A program made the translations under genes and the position numbers. Shown piece by piece: positions 37,173-46,843 of a stretch of 64,000 bases of DNA (position 1 is its first letter; each line of letters begins with the position of its first letter). The DNA lies in NCBI GenBank assembly GCA_030550535.1, contig JAUQPF010000046.1, positions 1 to 64,000 on the forward strand, read 5' to 3'. The notes below the pieces were generated by a model. It ran no database searches. It saw only the letters and a list, made by a program, of their open reading frames with translations, and was not told where the DNA came from. The DNA comes from Candidatus Bipolaricaulota bacterium (GTDB lineage: Bacteria; Bipolaricaulota; Bipolaricaulia; Bipolaricaulales; Bipolaricaulaceae).

Positions 37173-38894
37173 TCAACCGTTTTGGGCTAAGAGCTCCCGC
37201 ACCGCGCAGAGCACGGGATCGCGCCGAGCCTCCACCGCGCGCTTTTCCCCGTCCCGTCGGCGCTCCAATTCCACCCGGTTTTGGGCAGCGGCCCGCGGCC
37301 CCACCACCACGAGAACGGGGATCCCCCAAAGTTTGGCGTCGTGGAACTTCTCGCCCGCGCTCTGATCCCGATCGTCGAGAAGCACCTCGAGCCCCGCCTC
37401 CGCGAGCCCTTGGGCCAAGTCCTCCCCCAGGGCGAGGAGCTCCGGCCTTTTGGGGTCCAATACGCTGACCACCACCTGGAAGGGCGCGAGGTTCGCCGGC
37501 CAGACGATGCCCTCCTCGTCATGGTGGGCCTCGATGACCGCGGCCAAAAGCCTTCCCACGCCGATCCCGTAGCAGCCCATGATGAGGGGTTTGGGCCTCC
37601 CTTCCCGGTCGAGGAAGGTGGCCCCCATGGCCTCGGAGTACTTCGTGCCGAGTTTGAAGATGTGGCCGAGTTCAATGGCCCGCAGGAGGGAGAGGCGCCC
37701 GCCGCAGCGCGGGCAGCGATCGCCGTCCCGAACCAGGGCCACGTCGGCCACAAGGTCCGCCTGAAAGTCCCGGGGGAAGTTCACGTTCCGGAGGTGAAAG
37801 CCCTCGCGGTTGGCCCCGGCCACGAGGTTGCGGGCCTTGGGGATGGAGTCGTCCACCACCACCTTGACCCCGTCCCTTTTGATGCCGATGGGCGAGGCGT
37901 AGCCGGGGACCGCCCCAACGGCGGCGATCTCCTCCTCGCGGGCGGGCCAAAGCTCCGTGGTGCCCAAAGCCCTGGCGAGCTTAGCCTCGTTCACCTCGAG
38001 ATCCCCCCGGATGACCACGAACACGAGCTCCTTGGGGGTCCGGTAGAACACGGCCTTGGCGGTCTTGCGCGTGGGCACCCCGAGGAACTGGGCCACCGCC
38101 TCGATGGTGTAGCAGCCGGGCGTGGCCACCTCCTCCAAGGGGAGGAGGGGTTCAGGAGGATCCTCGTCCTTTGGGCTCACCGCGCCCTCGAGGTTCGCCG
38201 CGTAGTCCCGGTTTTCGCACTGGATGAAGGCATCCTCGCCGTAGGGGCTGGGGAGCATGAACTCGTGGGACTCGGAGCCGCCCATGAGGCCGGGGTCGGC
38301 CTCCACGGGCACCACGGCAAGCCCGCAGCGGTGGAAGATGTGGAGGTAGGCCTGGTACACCTTGCGGTAGAACTGGTCCAGGTCCTCTTTGGACTCGTGG
38401 AAGCTGTAGCCGTCCTTCATGGTGAACTCGCGGGCCCGCACGAGGCCCCCGCGGGGGCGGGGCTCGTCCCGGAATTTCGTCTGGATCTGATAGAACATGA
38501 GGGGAAGCTGCCGCCAGGACCGGATTTCCCTGCGGGCGATGTCGGTGATGACCTCCTCGTGGGTGGGGCCAAGCACCATCTCCCGCCCCGCCCGGTCGCG
38601 AAAACGGCCGAGGATGGGCCCAAAATCCTGGAGGCGGCCGGTCTCCGCCCACAGCTCCGCCGGATGAACCACGGGCATGGTGATCTCCATCCCGCCGATG
38701 GCGTCCATCTCCTCCCGGATGATCGTCTCGATCTTGTGCAGGACCCGCCGGCACAGGGGAAGGTACGTGTAAATCCCGGCGGCGAGCTTGCGGATCATCC
38801 CCGCCCGCAGGAGGAGCTTGTGGCTGGGAAGCTCGGCCTCCGCGGGATCCTCCTTCCAGGTGGGCAGGAAATACTGGCTTGCGCGGACCAGCAT
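37173..38894 (-). CDS. proS: Prolyl-tRNA synthetase (bacterial type with editing insertion)
   Basis: SHKLLLRAGMIRKLAAGIYTYLPLCRRVLHKIETIIREEMDAIG; GPTHEEVITD; YGIGVGRLLAAVIE. Confidence 0.95.
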   Translation of the reverse strand: MLVRASQYFLPTWKEDPAEAELPSHKLLLRAGMIRKLAAGIYTYLPLCRRVLHKIETIIREEMDAIGGMEITMPVVHPAELWAETGRLQDFGPILGRFRDRAGREMVLGPTHEEVITDIARREIRSWRQLPLMFYQIQTKFRDEPRPRGGLVRAREFTMKDGYSFHESKEDLDQFYRKVYQAYLHIFHRCGLAVVPVEADPGLMGGSESHEFMLPSPYGEDAFIQCENRDYAANLEGAVSPKDEDPPEPLLPLEEVATPGCYTIEAVAQFLGVPTRKTAKAVFYRTPKELVFVVIRGDLEVNEAKLARALGTTELWPAREEEIAAVGAVPGYASPIGIKRDGVKVVVDDSIPKARNLVAGANREGFHLRNVNFPRDFQADLVADVALVRDGDRCPRCGGRLSLLRAIELGHIFKLGTKYSEAMGATFLDREGRPKPLIMGCYGIGVGRLLAAVIEAHHDEEGIVWPANLAPFQVVVSVLDPKRPELLALGEDLAQGLAEAGLEVLLDDRDQSAGEKFHDAKLWGIPVLVVVGPRAAAQNRVELERRRDGEKRAVEARRDPVLCAVRELLAQNG

Positions 38895-38904
38895 GGTTAG
38901 GAGG

Positions 38905-41142
38905 TTACCGAAAGACCTGGGCTAGCACAACGTCCAGTTCCTCGGGCGCACTAAGGATCCGGGGTGCCGTGGGAAGGACGCGCAAGAAGTGGCCGCGGTA
39001 CCGGCGCGAGGCCAGGCGCGGGTCGGCCAAAAGGATGACGCCCCGATCGGTGGGGGTACGCACAAGCCTTCCCAAGCCTTGGCGGAGCTTCAGGACCGCA
39101 AGGGGCAGGGAAAGCGCGCGGAAGGCGTCGCGGCCCTGTTCCCGCAGGCGCTGGGCCTCGGCCTCGAGCACGGGGTCGCCCGGGGAGGGGAACGGGAGGC
39201 GCGCGATGACGAGAAGCTCCAGCTCCGCCCCGGGCAGGTCCACACCCTCCCAAAAGCTCTCCAGCCCGAGAAGGGCCGCGGGAGGGGGCATGGCCCGAAA
39301 ACGCCGCAGGAGCTGATCCCTCTCCCCGTCCCAGCCCTGGGCCAGATGGGGCACGTCCGCAAGGAGTTGATGGACCTCAGCGAGCGTCTTTCGCGCCGTC
39401 AAGAGGACCAGGGCCTTGACCGGGACCTTCGTCAACGCGGCGCGGAGGGCCTGGGCCAAGGCCGCCGGATAGCCCGGATCGTCGGGCTCCGGGAGGTACG
39501 CGAGGACGGCGATGGCCACGCGTTCGTAGGTGAAGGGTGAGGGCCAAGAGCGGAGCTCCACGTCCTCGGGTAGGCCCAGGCGCGCGGCCACAAAGCGCGG
39601 GTTTCCGGGAACGGAAAGGGTGGCGGAGGTGAGGACGGCCGCGCGAATCCCTGGCCAAAGGGCCTGCGCCAGGCGCGCGGAAAGATCGAGCGGAGTGAGG
39701 TTGAGCGCGATCCCCTCCTCCCGCGCGGACCAGGCCACCCAGTCCCCCTCCCCCGGTCGGAAGAAGAAGGCCAGGGACTGGGCTTGTTCGGCCAGGGCCA
39801 GGCCGAGCTCGCCAAGCTCCTCGTCCTTCTGGAGTTCCCGGGCTAGCCGTTGCAAAACTTCCGCAAGGGGACCGGCCTGGGCTTCCAGATAGTCCCGGAC
39901 CCCCGGGGCCAGGCGGGCCCGCCCCGGGGGAATAACCCCTTGCACGGCCGCCCAAAATTCGTCGTGCTTTCTTCGGGCCTCCTCCACCAAGGGGCGGAGC
40001 CCCTCGTCCGCACGGACCTCCCCAAGGAGGCTGGGCACCTCCGCGGGGGTGAGGCTCACGCCCAGCGCTTCCCGCAGGGCGGCGGGAAGAGCGTGGGCCT
40101 CGTCCACCACGAGGAACTCGTAGGCACCCAAAAGGGCGTGGTCCAGGGCGAGGTCCGCGCCCAAAAGCGCGTGGTTCACCACCACAAGCTGGGCCGCCTT
40201 GGCCTCCTCCCGGGCCAGGCGCGCGGGGCAGCGGGGAAACTCGGGGCAACGGGGGCCTAGGCACCGGCCGGGGCGGTCCCGGATCTCCGCAAGGAGACCG
40301 GTTTCCTCTATGAACCCGATCTCATCGGGCTCCGCCCGGCGCAGGGCCAGGAGCTCCAAGGGGAGGAGGATCTCCTCGGGCACGAGCTGGGCGCGCAGGC
40401 GGCGCAGCCGCCAAAGGCAGAGGTAGTTCTCCCGTCCCTTGAGCAGGGCCCGGCGCACCCGCAACCCTAGCTTCGCCTCTAGCCCGGGAAGATCCCGCTT
40501 CCAAAGCTGGTCCTGGAGGGTGCGGGTGCGCGTGGCCACCACCGCGCGCCCCCCTTCGCGCAACCGCAAAAGCAAGGGGATCAGGTACCCGAAGGTCTTT
40601 CCCGTGCCGGGGCCCGCCTCAAGGAGGACGACCTTACCCTGGGCCAGGGCTTCCCAAGCGGCCTGGGCGTAGGCCCGCTGCTCGGCTCGCTCCTCTAAGC
40701 CCAGCTCCTGCAGGCGGACAAAGGCTTCCTCCAAGGAGCGTGGAGGGCGAACAAGAATGCGTAGCGGCCGTGGCGGCAAGGACAGCCCCGCCGGGAGGAG
40801 CGCGGCCAAGGCTCGCCGGGCAGGATCCGGCCAGGCCCGCACCTCCTCCAGCGCGCGGAGAAAAAGCTGGCCCAAAAGCTCCGCGCGTTCCCACGGGTCC
40901 TCCGGCTGGGGGAGGCCCAGGCGCCGAAAAAGGCCCATGAGCTCAGGCTCCTCAGGCCATACCGCTCGGAACAGGACAGGCAGGGCGAAGGCCCCCCGGG
41001 GCTTGTGGGTCGCGCTTTCCGCGAGGACCGGGACCGCGGATGCCTCCTCTTTGCCCAGGATCAAACGTTCCACGGGCGAGGCCTGGCGGAACCGCACCGC
41101 ACAGAACCCCTTTTCGCTGGACGTGCAGACGAGGAACTCCAC
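38905..41142 (-). CDS. DinG-type ATP-dependent DNA helicase
   Basis: VVLLEAGPGTGKTFGYLIPLLLRL; LVVDEAHALP; QGLGRLVRTPTDRGVILLADPR. Confidence 0.9.
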   Translation of the reverse strand: MEFLVCTSSEKGFCAVRFRQASPVERLILGKEEASAVPVLAESATHKPRGAFALPVLFRAVWPEEPELMGLFRRLGLPQPEDPWERAELLGQLFLRALEEVRAWPDPARRALAALLPAGLSLPPRPLRILVRPPRSLEEAFVRLQELGLEERAEQRAYAQAAWEALAQGKVVLLEAGPGTGKTFGYLIPLLLRLREGGRAVVATRTRTLQDQLWKRDLPGLEAKLGLRVRRALLKGRENYLCLWRLRRLRAQLVPEEILLPLELLALRRAEPDEIGFIEETGLLAEIRDRPGRCLGPRCPEFPRCPARLAREEAKAAQLVVVNHALLGADLALDHALLGAYEFLVVDEAHALPAALREALGVSLTPAEVPSLLGEVRADEGLRPLVEEARRKHDEFWAAVQGVIPPGRARLAPGVRDYLEAQAGPLAEVLQRLARELQKDEELGELGLALAEQAQSLAFFFRPGEGDWVAWSAREEGIALNLTPLDLSARLAQALWPGIRAAVLTSATLSVPGNPRFVAARLGLPEDVELRSWPSPFTYERVAIAVLAYLPEPDDPGYPAALAQALRAALTKVPVKALVLLTARKTLAEVHQLLADVPHLAQGWDGERDQLLRRFRAMPPPAALLGLESFWEGVDLPGAELELLVIARLPFPSPGDPVLEAEAQRLREQGRDAFRALSLPLAVLKLRQGLGRLVRTPTDRGVILLADPRLASRRYRGHFLRVLPTAPRILSAPEELDVVLAQVFR

Positions 41143-41573
41143 TAGAGGTGGGAGAGAAGGTCGATGCGGCGGACCACGCCCACCAGGCGTCCCGCCGCGT
41201 CCACCACGGGGATCTGTTTCAGCCCCTTTCGCAGCATGAGGTCCGCTACATGGAGGTCCGTGTCCTCGGGTTTGCAGGCCACCACCTCCCGGGTCATGAA
41301 CCTCTCCACAGGAAGGTGCGCGATCTCCCTAAGCTTTTTGGCCATTTGGTTGAGGCTTGGGAGGAACGAGGCGGAGCGCAAGAGATCCATGTAGCCTGGG
41401 AGGAGGGCCCGGATGATGTCCCGTTCGGAGACGACGCCGATGACCCGCCCCTCCTCGTCCACCACGGGCAGGGAGGCGTGGCCGGACTGCTCCAAAAGGC
41501 GGATGACCTGGCCCAAGGGGGTGTCCCGGTCCACGGAGGTGAGGTCGCGCCGCAAGAAATCGCGCACCTTCAT
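41142..41573 (-). CDS. CBS-domain pair protein
   Basis: MKVRDFLRRDLTSVDRDTPLGQVIRLLEQSGHASLPVVDEEGRVIGVVSERDIIRALL; second CBS at C-terminus. Confidence 0.9.
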   Translation of the reverse strand: MKVRDFLRRDLTSVDRDTPLGQVIRLLEQSGHASLPVVDEEGRVIGVVSERDIIRALLPGYMDLLRSASFLPSLNQMAKKLREIAHLPVERFMTREVVACKPEDTDLHVADLMLRKGLKQIPVVDAAGRLVGVVRRIDLLSHL

Positions 41574-42535
41574 GGCCCGCCCCTTCGCACCTCCACCCGT
41601 TCCATCTCCGCCAGGATCCTGTCCTTGTCCAAGCAGAACTTCTCCTCGACCTCCGCGGAGGCCACGGCGGCGGCCATCCCGTAGCGCACGCTCTCCAGGA
41701 GGTCCTTGCCCTGGGCGAGGCCCACGAGGATCCCCCCCACCAGGGCGTCGTCCGCGCCCACGAAGTTCCGGAACGTGCTCAGGGGAACACGGGCCTCGAA
41801 CTCCCAAACCCCGTCCGCGGAGATGAGGACGTCGCCGGTGAGGTGGTGGGAGATGAGGCAGAGCTCCACGCCCTCTTGGATGGCCCTCTTCCCCGCCACC
41901 AGGATCTCCTCCTTGGTGCGCACGGGAAGCACTCCCAGGCGCAGGGCCTCGCGCACGTCGGGCTTCACCAAGAAGGGCCGCTCGGGGAAGGTGCGGAGGA
42001 GGGCCTCCCCGCCGGTGTGGACCACGACCTTCACGCCCTGGGCGCGGGCCCGGCGGGCCAACTCCCCGTAGAAGTCGGGGCCAAGCCCGGGCGCCAAGTG
42101 TCCGGCCAGGACCACAAAGCTTGCGCGCCGCAGCATCCGCTCGTACTTGCGCAGGAAGATCTCCACCGCCTCAGGCGTGACCCACGGGCCTTCCTCCGTG
42201 ATGTGAATGGGGTGGTATTCCCGTCCGCGCACGATGAGGGCCACGTTGGTGCGGTTCTCCCCCTCGATCCACACGAAGTTCGCGCTCACCCCTCGCGCCA
42301 GGAGGTCCCGCAGGATGATCTGCCCGCTGTGTCCGGCCAAAAAACCCATGGCCACCGTCTCCACGCCATGGGCCGCCAGGAAGACCGAGACGTTGATGCC
42401 TTTCCCGCCCGCGGAGGTCAGGGATTTCTCAGCCCTAATGAGGATCCCCTCCTCTGTAGGGGCCAGCGTCTCCGGCAAGGTCGCAAGCCAATAGAACTTG
42501 TCCAGGGCGGGGTTGGGGGTGACGGTGAGGATCAT
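41570..42535 (-). CDS. PfkB-family 1-phosphofructokinase/hexose-phosphate kinase
   Basis: MILTVTPNPALDKFYWL; SAGGKGINVSVFLAAHG; NFVGADDALVGG. Confidence 0.85.
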   Translation of the reverse strand: MILTVTPNPALDKFYWLATLPETLAPTEEGILIRAEKSLTSAGGKGINVSVFLAAHGVETVAMGFLAGHSGQIILRDLLARGVSANFVWIEGENRTNVALIVRGREYHPIHITEEGPWVTPEAVEIFLRKYERMLRRASFVVLAGHLAPGLGPDFYGELARRARAQGVKVVVHTGGEALLRTFPERPFLVKPDVREALRLGVLPVRTKEEILVAGKRAIQEGVELCLISHHLTGDVLISADGVWEFEARVPLSTFRNFVGADDALVGGILVGLAQGKDLLESVRYGMAAAVASAEVEEKFCLDKDRILAEMERVEVRRGGP

Positions 42536-43833
42536 GCCACCCGCTCCTTCACGGCGCCCAAGAGGGCGGCGGGCGTGGCCCCGCTCACCTCCACCTCCAC
42601 CAGCTCCCCAAGGAGTTCCGGTCCGCCCGGAGCCAGCACGGTGCGGAAGTCCCGGGTCTTGCCCAAAACCATCCCTTTCTCCGAAAGGTGCTCTTCCACG
42701 AGGATCTCCACGGTGGAGCCCAGGCGCTCCCGATGGAGCTCGAGGGCGATGCGTCGGGTCAGGTTCAGGACTTCCTGGAGGCGGCGGGCCTTCTCCCCGG
42801 CGGGGATGGGATCCCCCAACGGTTCCGCGGGCGTCCCCGGCCGCGGGGAATACGCCGCCACGTACACCGTGCCGAACCGCACCTCTTCGATCAGGGAGAG
42901 CGTCTCCTCGAAGTCCCTCTCCTCCTCGCCCGGGAAGCCCACGATCACGTCGGTGGTGATGTTCACCCCAGGAACAGCCCGGCGCAGCCGCTCCACAAGC
43001 CGGAGGAACCCCGCCCGGGTGTACCCGCGGCGCATGGCCCTGAGGATCCGATCGCTCCCGGATTGCACCGCCAAGTGCACATGCTCGCAGATGTTCTCCT
43101 CCTCCGCGATGGCGGCGATGACCTCCTCCGTCATGTACGCCGGATGCGAGCTCGTGAAGCGCACGCGAGGAATAGGGATCCTCCCCACCGCGCGAAGAAG
43201 GCCCGCAAAGTTCGCGCCATCCCGCAGGTCTAGGCCATAGGCGTCCACGTTCTGCCCAAGGAGGGTGACCTCCTTATAGCCCCGTTCCGCAAGCTCCCAG
43301 AGCTCCGCCAGGATCTCCTTGAGGGGGCGAGAGCGCAGGGGACCGCGAACCCTGGGGATCACGCAGTAGGCGCAGGCGTGGGAGCATCCCTCCGCGATCG
43401 TCACGTAGGCCTGGAAGGGGCTTTGGCGGAGCGCAGGGAGGCGCTCGAGCTCCACGGGCTCGGGGAGGTAGGCGAACCGTTCCCCTTGACGGGCCCGTTC
43501 GATGAGCTCCGGAAGGGAGCGCAAGCCCACAGTACCGAAGGCGAAGTCCGCCCCTTTGCAGATCCCCAGGATCCTTTCGCCGCGGCCCTGGGCCATGCAC
43601 CCGCCCACCCCGATGAGGAGAGGCCTTTCCCGCTTGAGCCGGGCAAGCTCCCGCACCCGACTCACCACCTTGTCCTCGCTCCGTTGCCGCACCATGCAGG
43701 TGTTGAGGAGGACAACGTCCGCGTCCTCCGGCCGGTCCACAAGGGTGTGGCCGGCTTGGGCGAGCACACCGGCGATCTCCTCGCTTTTGTGGTGGTTGAG
43801 CTGGCAACCCCAGGTGAGGATGCAAACCCGCAT
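42532..43833 (-). CDS. miaB: tRNA-2-methylthio-N6-dimethylallyladenosine synthase (MiaB)
   Basis: MRVCILTWGCQLNHHKSEEIAGVL; AEGCSHACAYCVIPRVRGPLRSRP; TRAM-like C-terminus. Confidence 0.92.
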   Translation of the reverse strand: MRVCILTWGCQLNHHKSEEIAGVLAQAGHTLVDRPEDADVVLLNTCMVRQRSEDKVVSRVRELARLKRERPLLIGVGGCMAQGRGERILGICKGADFAFGTVGLRSLPELIERARQGERFAYLPEPVELERLPALRQSPFQAYVTIAEGCSHACAYCVIPRVRGPLRSRPLKEILAELWELAERGYKEVTLLGQNVDAYGLDLRDGANFAGLLRAVGRIPIPRVRFTSSHPAYMTEEVIAAIAEEENICEHVHLAVQSGSDRILRAMRRGYTRAGFLRLVERLRRAVPGVNITTDVIVGFPGEEERDFEETLSLIEEVRFGTVYVAAYSPRPGTPAEPLGDPIPAGEKARRLQEVLNLTRRIALELHRERLGSTVEILVEEHLSEKGMVLGKTRDFRTVLAPGGPELLGELVEVEVSGATPAALLGAVKERVA

Positions 43834-43900
43834 GGCCTCTGATCCTATCCGTTTGAGGCCGAGGAGCAACCGTGTCGCGGCCCTTGGGTATCATTTTCCC

Positions 43901-46834
43901 GTGCGGCTGCGCTTGGACGCATACCTTCTGCGCGAGCTCCTTCCGCCTTTCCTCGTTTCCCTCTTGGCTTTCTTGGTGTTCATAAGCCTGGAGCTCGTGC
44001 TCTCCCTTTCCGATGCCCTTTTCGCCCGTGGCGTCCCCGCCCTTTCCCTTCTTAGGCTTTTGAGCTTCAAGCTTCCCAACATCCTGACCCTAGCGGCGCC
44101 CGCCGGGGCCTTGCTCGCCACCTTCCTGGCCTTGGCCCGCCTCGCCTCCGATCGCGAGCTTCTGGCCCTGCAGGCCCTGGGGTACTCCCTGCGCCGCATC
44201 CTCCTCCCGTTTTTGGGGTTTGGGCTCGCGGTGAGCGTCCTCTCCTTGGTGTTCTCCGAGCTCGTCGTGCCCGAGGCGGAGGCCCTCTACCGCCGGGAGC
44301 TTCTTGTGCTCCTTTACCGCGGCCCCACCCCCACCATCCAGGAGAACGTGTTCTTTCGGGGCGCAAAGGGTGAGCTCTTCTACGTGGAGCGCTACACCGG
44401 CTCCCGGGTGGAGGGCGTGGTGATCTACGACCTTTCGGCCCAGCTTTTCCCCCGCAGCCCCTTCCCCGCCGTGATCACGGCCAAAGAGGGCGTGCTCGAG
44501 CGGGGGGAGCTCCTCCTCCGGGAGGGCCGTGTTCTTCGGTTCGGCCCAGCCGGCGAACTCACGGAAGTCCTGGGCTTTGGGGAGTTGCGCTTCGAGGTGG
44601 GGGAGAAGCTGGAGGAGGCCGTTTTGGGCGGCCGTACCCCAAGCGAGATGTCCGCCCGGGAGCTCAGGGAACGCATCGACCTTCTCCGGCAAAGCGGGCA
44701 CGACGTGCGGGCGCTCTGGGTGGAGTACCACGGGAAGCTCGCCATCGCCGGTGCGGCCTTCGTTTTCGTGCTTTTTGGTGCGCCGTTGGGGGTCCTCTTG
44801 GGCCGGCGGGGCCGGGCCACGGGCATGGTGGTGGGGTTCCTGCTCGCGGCCGGCGCCCAGGCCCTGTTCCTTTGGGCCCGCACCCTCGCCCGCCGCGGCC
44901 TCCTCCCCCCCTTCCTCGGCGGCTGGCTCCCCCACCTCGTCTTGGGTTCCCTCGGGATCCTCCTCTACTTGGGCGCGGATCGGCTGCGCTTTCGCGGGGC
45001 CCTCCTTTTCCTTTTGGCCTTGGGCCTCACCGGCTTTGCCGCCCCGCCCCTCGCCGAGCTCTCCGCCGAGGAGTTGGTGGTGGCCGAGGAGGGCCGCTAC
45101 TGGTGCGGGCGGCAAGCGCGCCTGGTCCTTGCGGGCTACACCTTGGATGCGCGCGCGGCGGAGTTCTGGGAACGGGAGGGCTGGGAGCTCCAGGCCGAGG
45201 GGGCCCGGGTGGAGACCGAGGAGGGCTGGGTGGAGGCCCACACCCTGCGGGCGCGGCTCTCCCCGGAGGGCGAGCTCGTGTCCGCGGAGCTTCGGGATTT
45301 TCGGGGGGAGGTGCGGTTCGCTGGCCCCGAAAAACCGGAGACCCTCCGGTTCGCCGCGGCCCAGGGGGCGGTGGAGTTCCGCCAAGGCGAGATCACCCGA
45401 ATCCTCGGGAGCTCCGTCCTCCTCACCACCTGCCCCTGCCTCGAGGGCCCCCCCTACCTCATCTGGGCTGAGGAGTTCCTGCTCCTTCCCCAGCGCTGGC
45501 TCTTCGTGCGGAACGTGCGGGTGGACTCCTTCGGCTATCCCCTGGTTTGGCTTCCCTTCTATGCCGCGCGGCTTGGCGAGGAAAGCGTCCCGTTCCTGCC
45601 GGAGGTGGGCCGCACGGGCTTGGGTTGGTTTTTGCGCTGGTCCTTCCCGTGGACGCCCTGGGAGGGCGCCGTGGGAGCGTTGGTCCTCACCTGGTACCCG
45701 GAGGCCGGCCAGATCCGGCCCGGGCTTTCCGCCGCCTGGGAGGGCGGAAGCCTCTCCTTCGGGCTGGACCAGGGGTTCCTGCGCCTAAGCGGCCGGGTCC
45801 TCGGCGAGCCCTGGCAAGGGCAGGCCCGTTGGCTTGGGTCAAGCCTCACGCTGAACCTCTCGGGAAGGGTGCGGGGCTGGAGCCTCGGGATCCAGGCCGG
45901 AGCGGCGGAGGGGCCGCAGGGCCCGTACGCGCGGCTCCCCGAGCTCGCGCTCTCCCGCGCCCTCATGGCGTGGGGCGGGGATCTCCAAATCCGGCTGGGG
46001 GTCGGGCATTTTCAAGAGGGGGAGCGGGTGGGCTGGCGCGCCGGCCTCTCCTTGGGTTGGTCCCGGACCTGGGATCTTGCCCCCGTGCAGCTTAGGCTCG
46101 CTTGGGAAGGAGGGCTTGACCAGTATCCCGGGGCCGAGCGGCTGTATATCGCCCTCAACCCCAGCGCGGTCTGGGGCGGGCTCTCGCTCTGGGCCCAGCA
46201 GCGCCTGGCCCTGGGCCGCTCCCCCTTCGCCTTCGACGCTCTGCCCAGCCAGAGCCAGGCGGGCCTCACCCTGAGCGCCCGCCGCGCCCCGTGGACCCAC
46301 GAGCTCCGCCTGGGCTGGGATTTCCTGAGCCACGCACCTCTTCCCGCCTCCTGGACCCTAAGCGGGGCCAACTTCTCGCTCTCCGTTTCCCTGCAGCTCG
46401 TCCCGCCCAAGGTGCTGCAGGGGCAGGCGCGGTGGCGGGGGCAGGGTTCAGGCTGGACCCTGGCGGTGAGCGGCGGCTACGCCGGGACCTGGCAGGACCT
46501 TCTTCTGCGCGGCGCGTTCTCCCTATCCGGGCTGGAGCTCTCCTGGGGAGCCCGCCTCTCCCCTTGGCCGTTGGCCCCGCGTCGGGTTTACCTGAGCGCC
46601 GAGGGCGCCCTCGAGGGGGAATGGAGCTGGAGCATGGGGGTGGAGTACGACTTCCCCTCCCAGCGTTGGGTGCAGGCCGAAGTCGGGCTCTTCCACACCT
46701 TCGCCGGATGTTTACGGGTTGGGCTGCGCCTTGGGCTGGGCACCCTGCGCCTGAGCCTGGACATCCCGGCCTTCCCTGAGTTTTCCCTGCAGTTGGCGCC
46801 CCTGGACGAGGGCCTCCGCCTAGGCGGGCTATAA
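43901..46834 (+). CDS. LptF/LptG-type permease fused to LptD/OstA-like outer-membrane assembly domain
   Basis: Single ORF: N-terminal YjgP/YjgQ-like permease (MRLRLDAYLLRELLPPFLVSLLAFLVFISLELVLSLSDALFARG; LAIAGAAFVFVLFGAPLGVLLGRRGRATGM), then RLRFRGALLFLLALGLTGFAAPP, then OstA/LptD-like ELSAEELVVAEEGRYWCGRQARLVLAGYTLDARAAEFW...LLTTCPCLEGPPYLIWAEEFLLLPQRWLFVRNVRVDSFGYPLVWLPFYAARLG and a beta-barrel-like C-terminus. Confidence 0.88.
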   Translation: MRLRLDAYLLRELLPPFLVSLLAFLVFISLELVLSLSDALFARGVPALSLLRLLSFKLPNILTLAAPAGALLATFLALARLASDRELLALQALGYSLRRILLPFLGFGLAVSVLSLVFSELVVPEAEALYRRELLVLLYRGPTPTIQENVFFRGAKGELFYVERYTGSRVEGVVIYDLSAQLFPRSPFPAVITAKEGVLERGELLLREGRVLRFGPAGELTEVLGFGELRFEVGEKLEEAVLGGRTPSEMSARELRERIDLLRQSGHDVRALWVEYHGKLAIAGAAFVFVLFGAPLGVLLGRRGRATGMVVGFLLAAGAQALFLWARTLARRGLLPPFLGGWLPHLVLGSLGILLYLGADRLRFRGALLFLLALGLTGFAAPPLAELSAEELVVAEEGRYWCGRQARLVLAGYTLDARAAEFWEREGWELQAEGARVETEEGWVEAHTLRARLSPEGELVSAELRDFRGEVRFAGPEKPETLRFAAAQGAVEFRQGEITRILGSSVLLTTCPCLEGPPYLIWAEEFLLLPQRWLFVRNVRVDSFGYPLVWLPFYAARLGEESVPFLPEVGRTGLGWFLRWSFPWTPWEGAVGALVLTWYPEAGQIRPGLSAAWEGGSLSFGLDQGFLRLSGRVLGEPWQGQARWLGSSLTLNLSGRVRGWSLGIQAGAAEGPQGPYARLPELALSRALMAWGGDLQIRLGVGHFQEGERVGWRAGLSLGWSRTWDLAPVQLRLAWEGGLDQYPGAERLYIALNPSAVWGGLSLWAQQRLALGRSPFAFDALPSQSQAGLTLSARRAPWTHELRLGWDFLSHAPLPASWTLSGANFSLSVSLQLVPPKVLQGQARWRGQGSGWTLAVSGGYAGTWQDLLLRGAFSLSGLELSWGARLSPWPLAPRRVYLSAEGALEGEWSWSMGVEYDFPSQRWVQAEVGLFHTFAGCLRVGLRLGLGTLRLSLDIPAFPEFSLQLAPLDEGLRLGGL

Positions 46835-46843
46835 TCGCAGTTG

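Noticed and set aside
43502-43900. N-terminal extension of the Lpt fusion ORF to 43502
   Set aside because: Overlaps miaB on the opposite strand with no domain signal; GTG 43901 starts exactly at the LptF-like N-terminus and has an upstream TATCAT.
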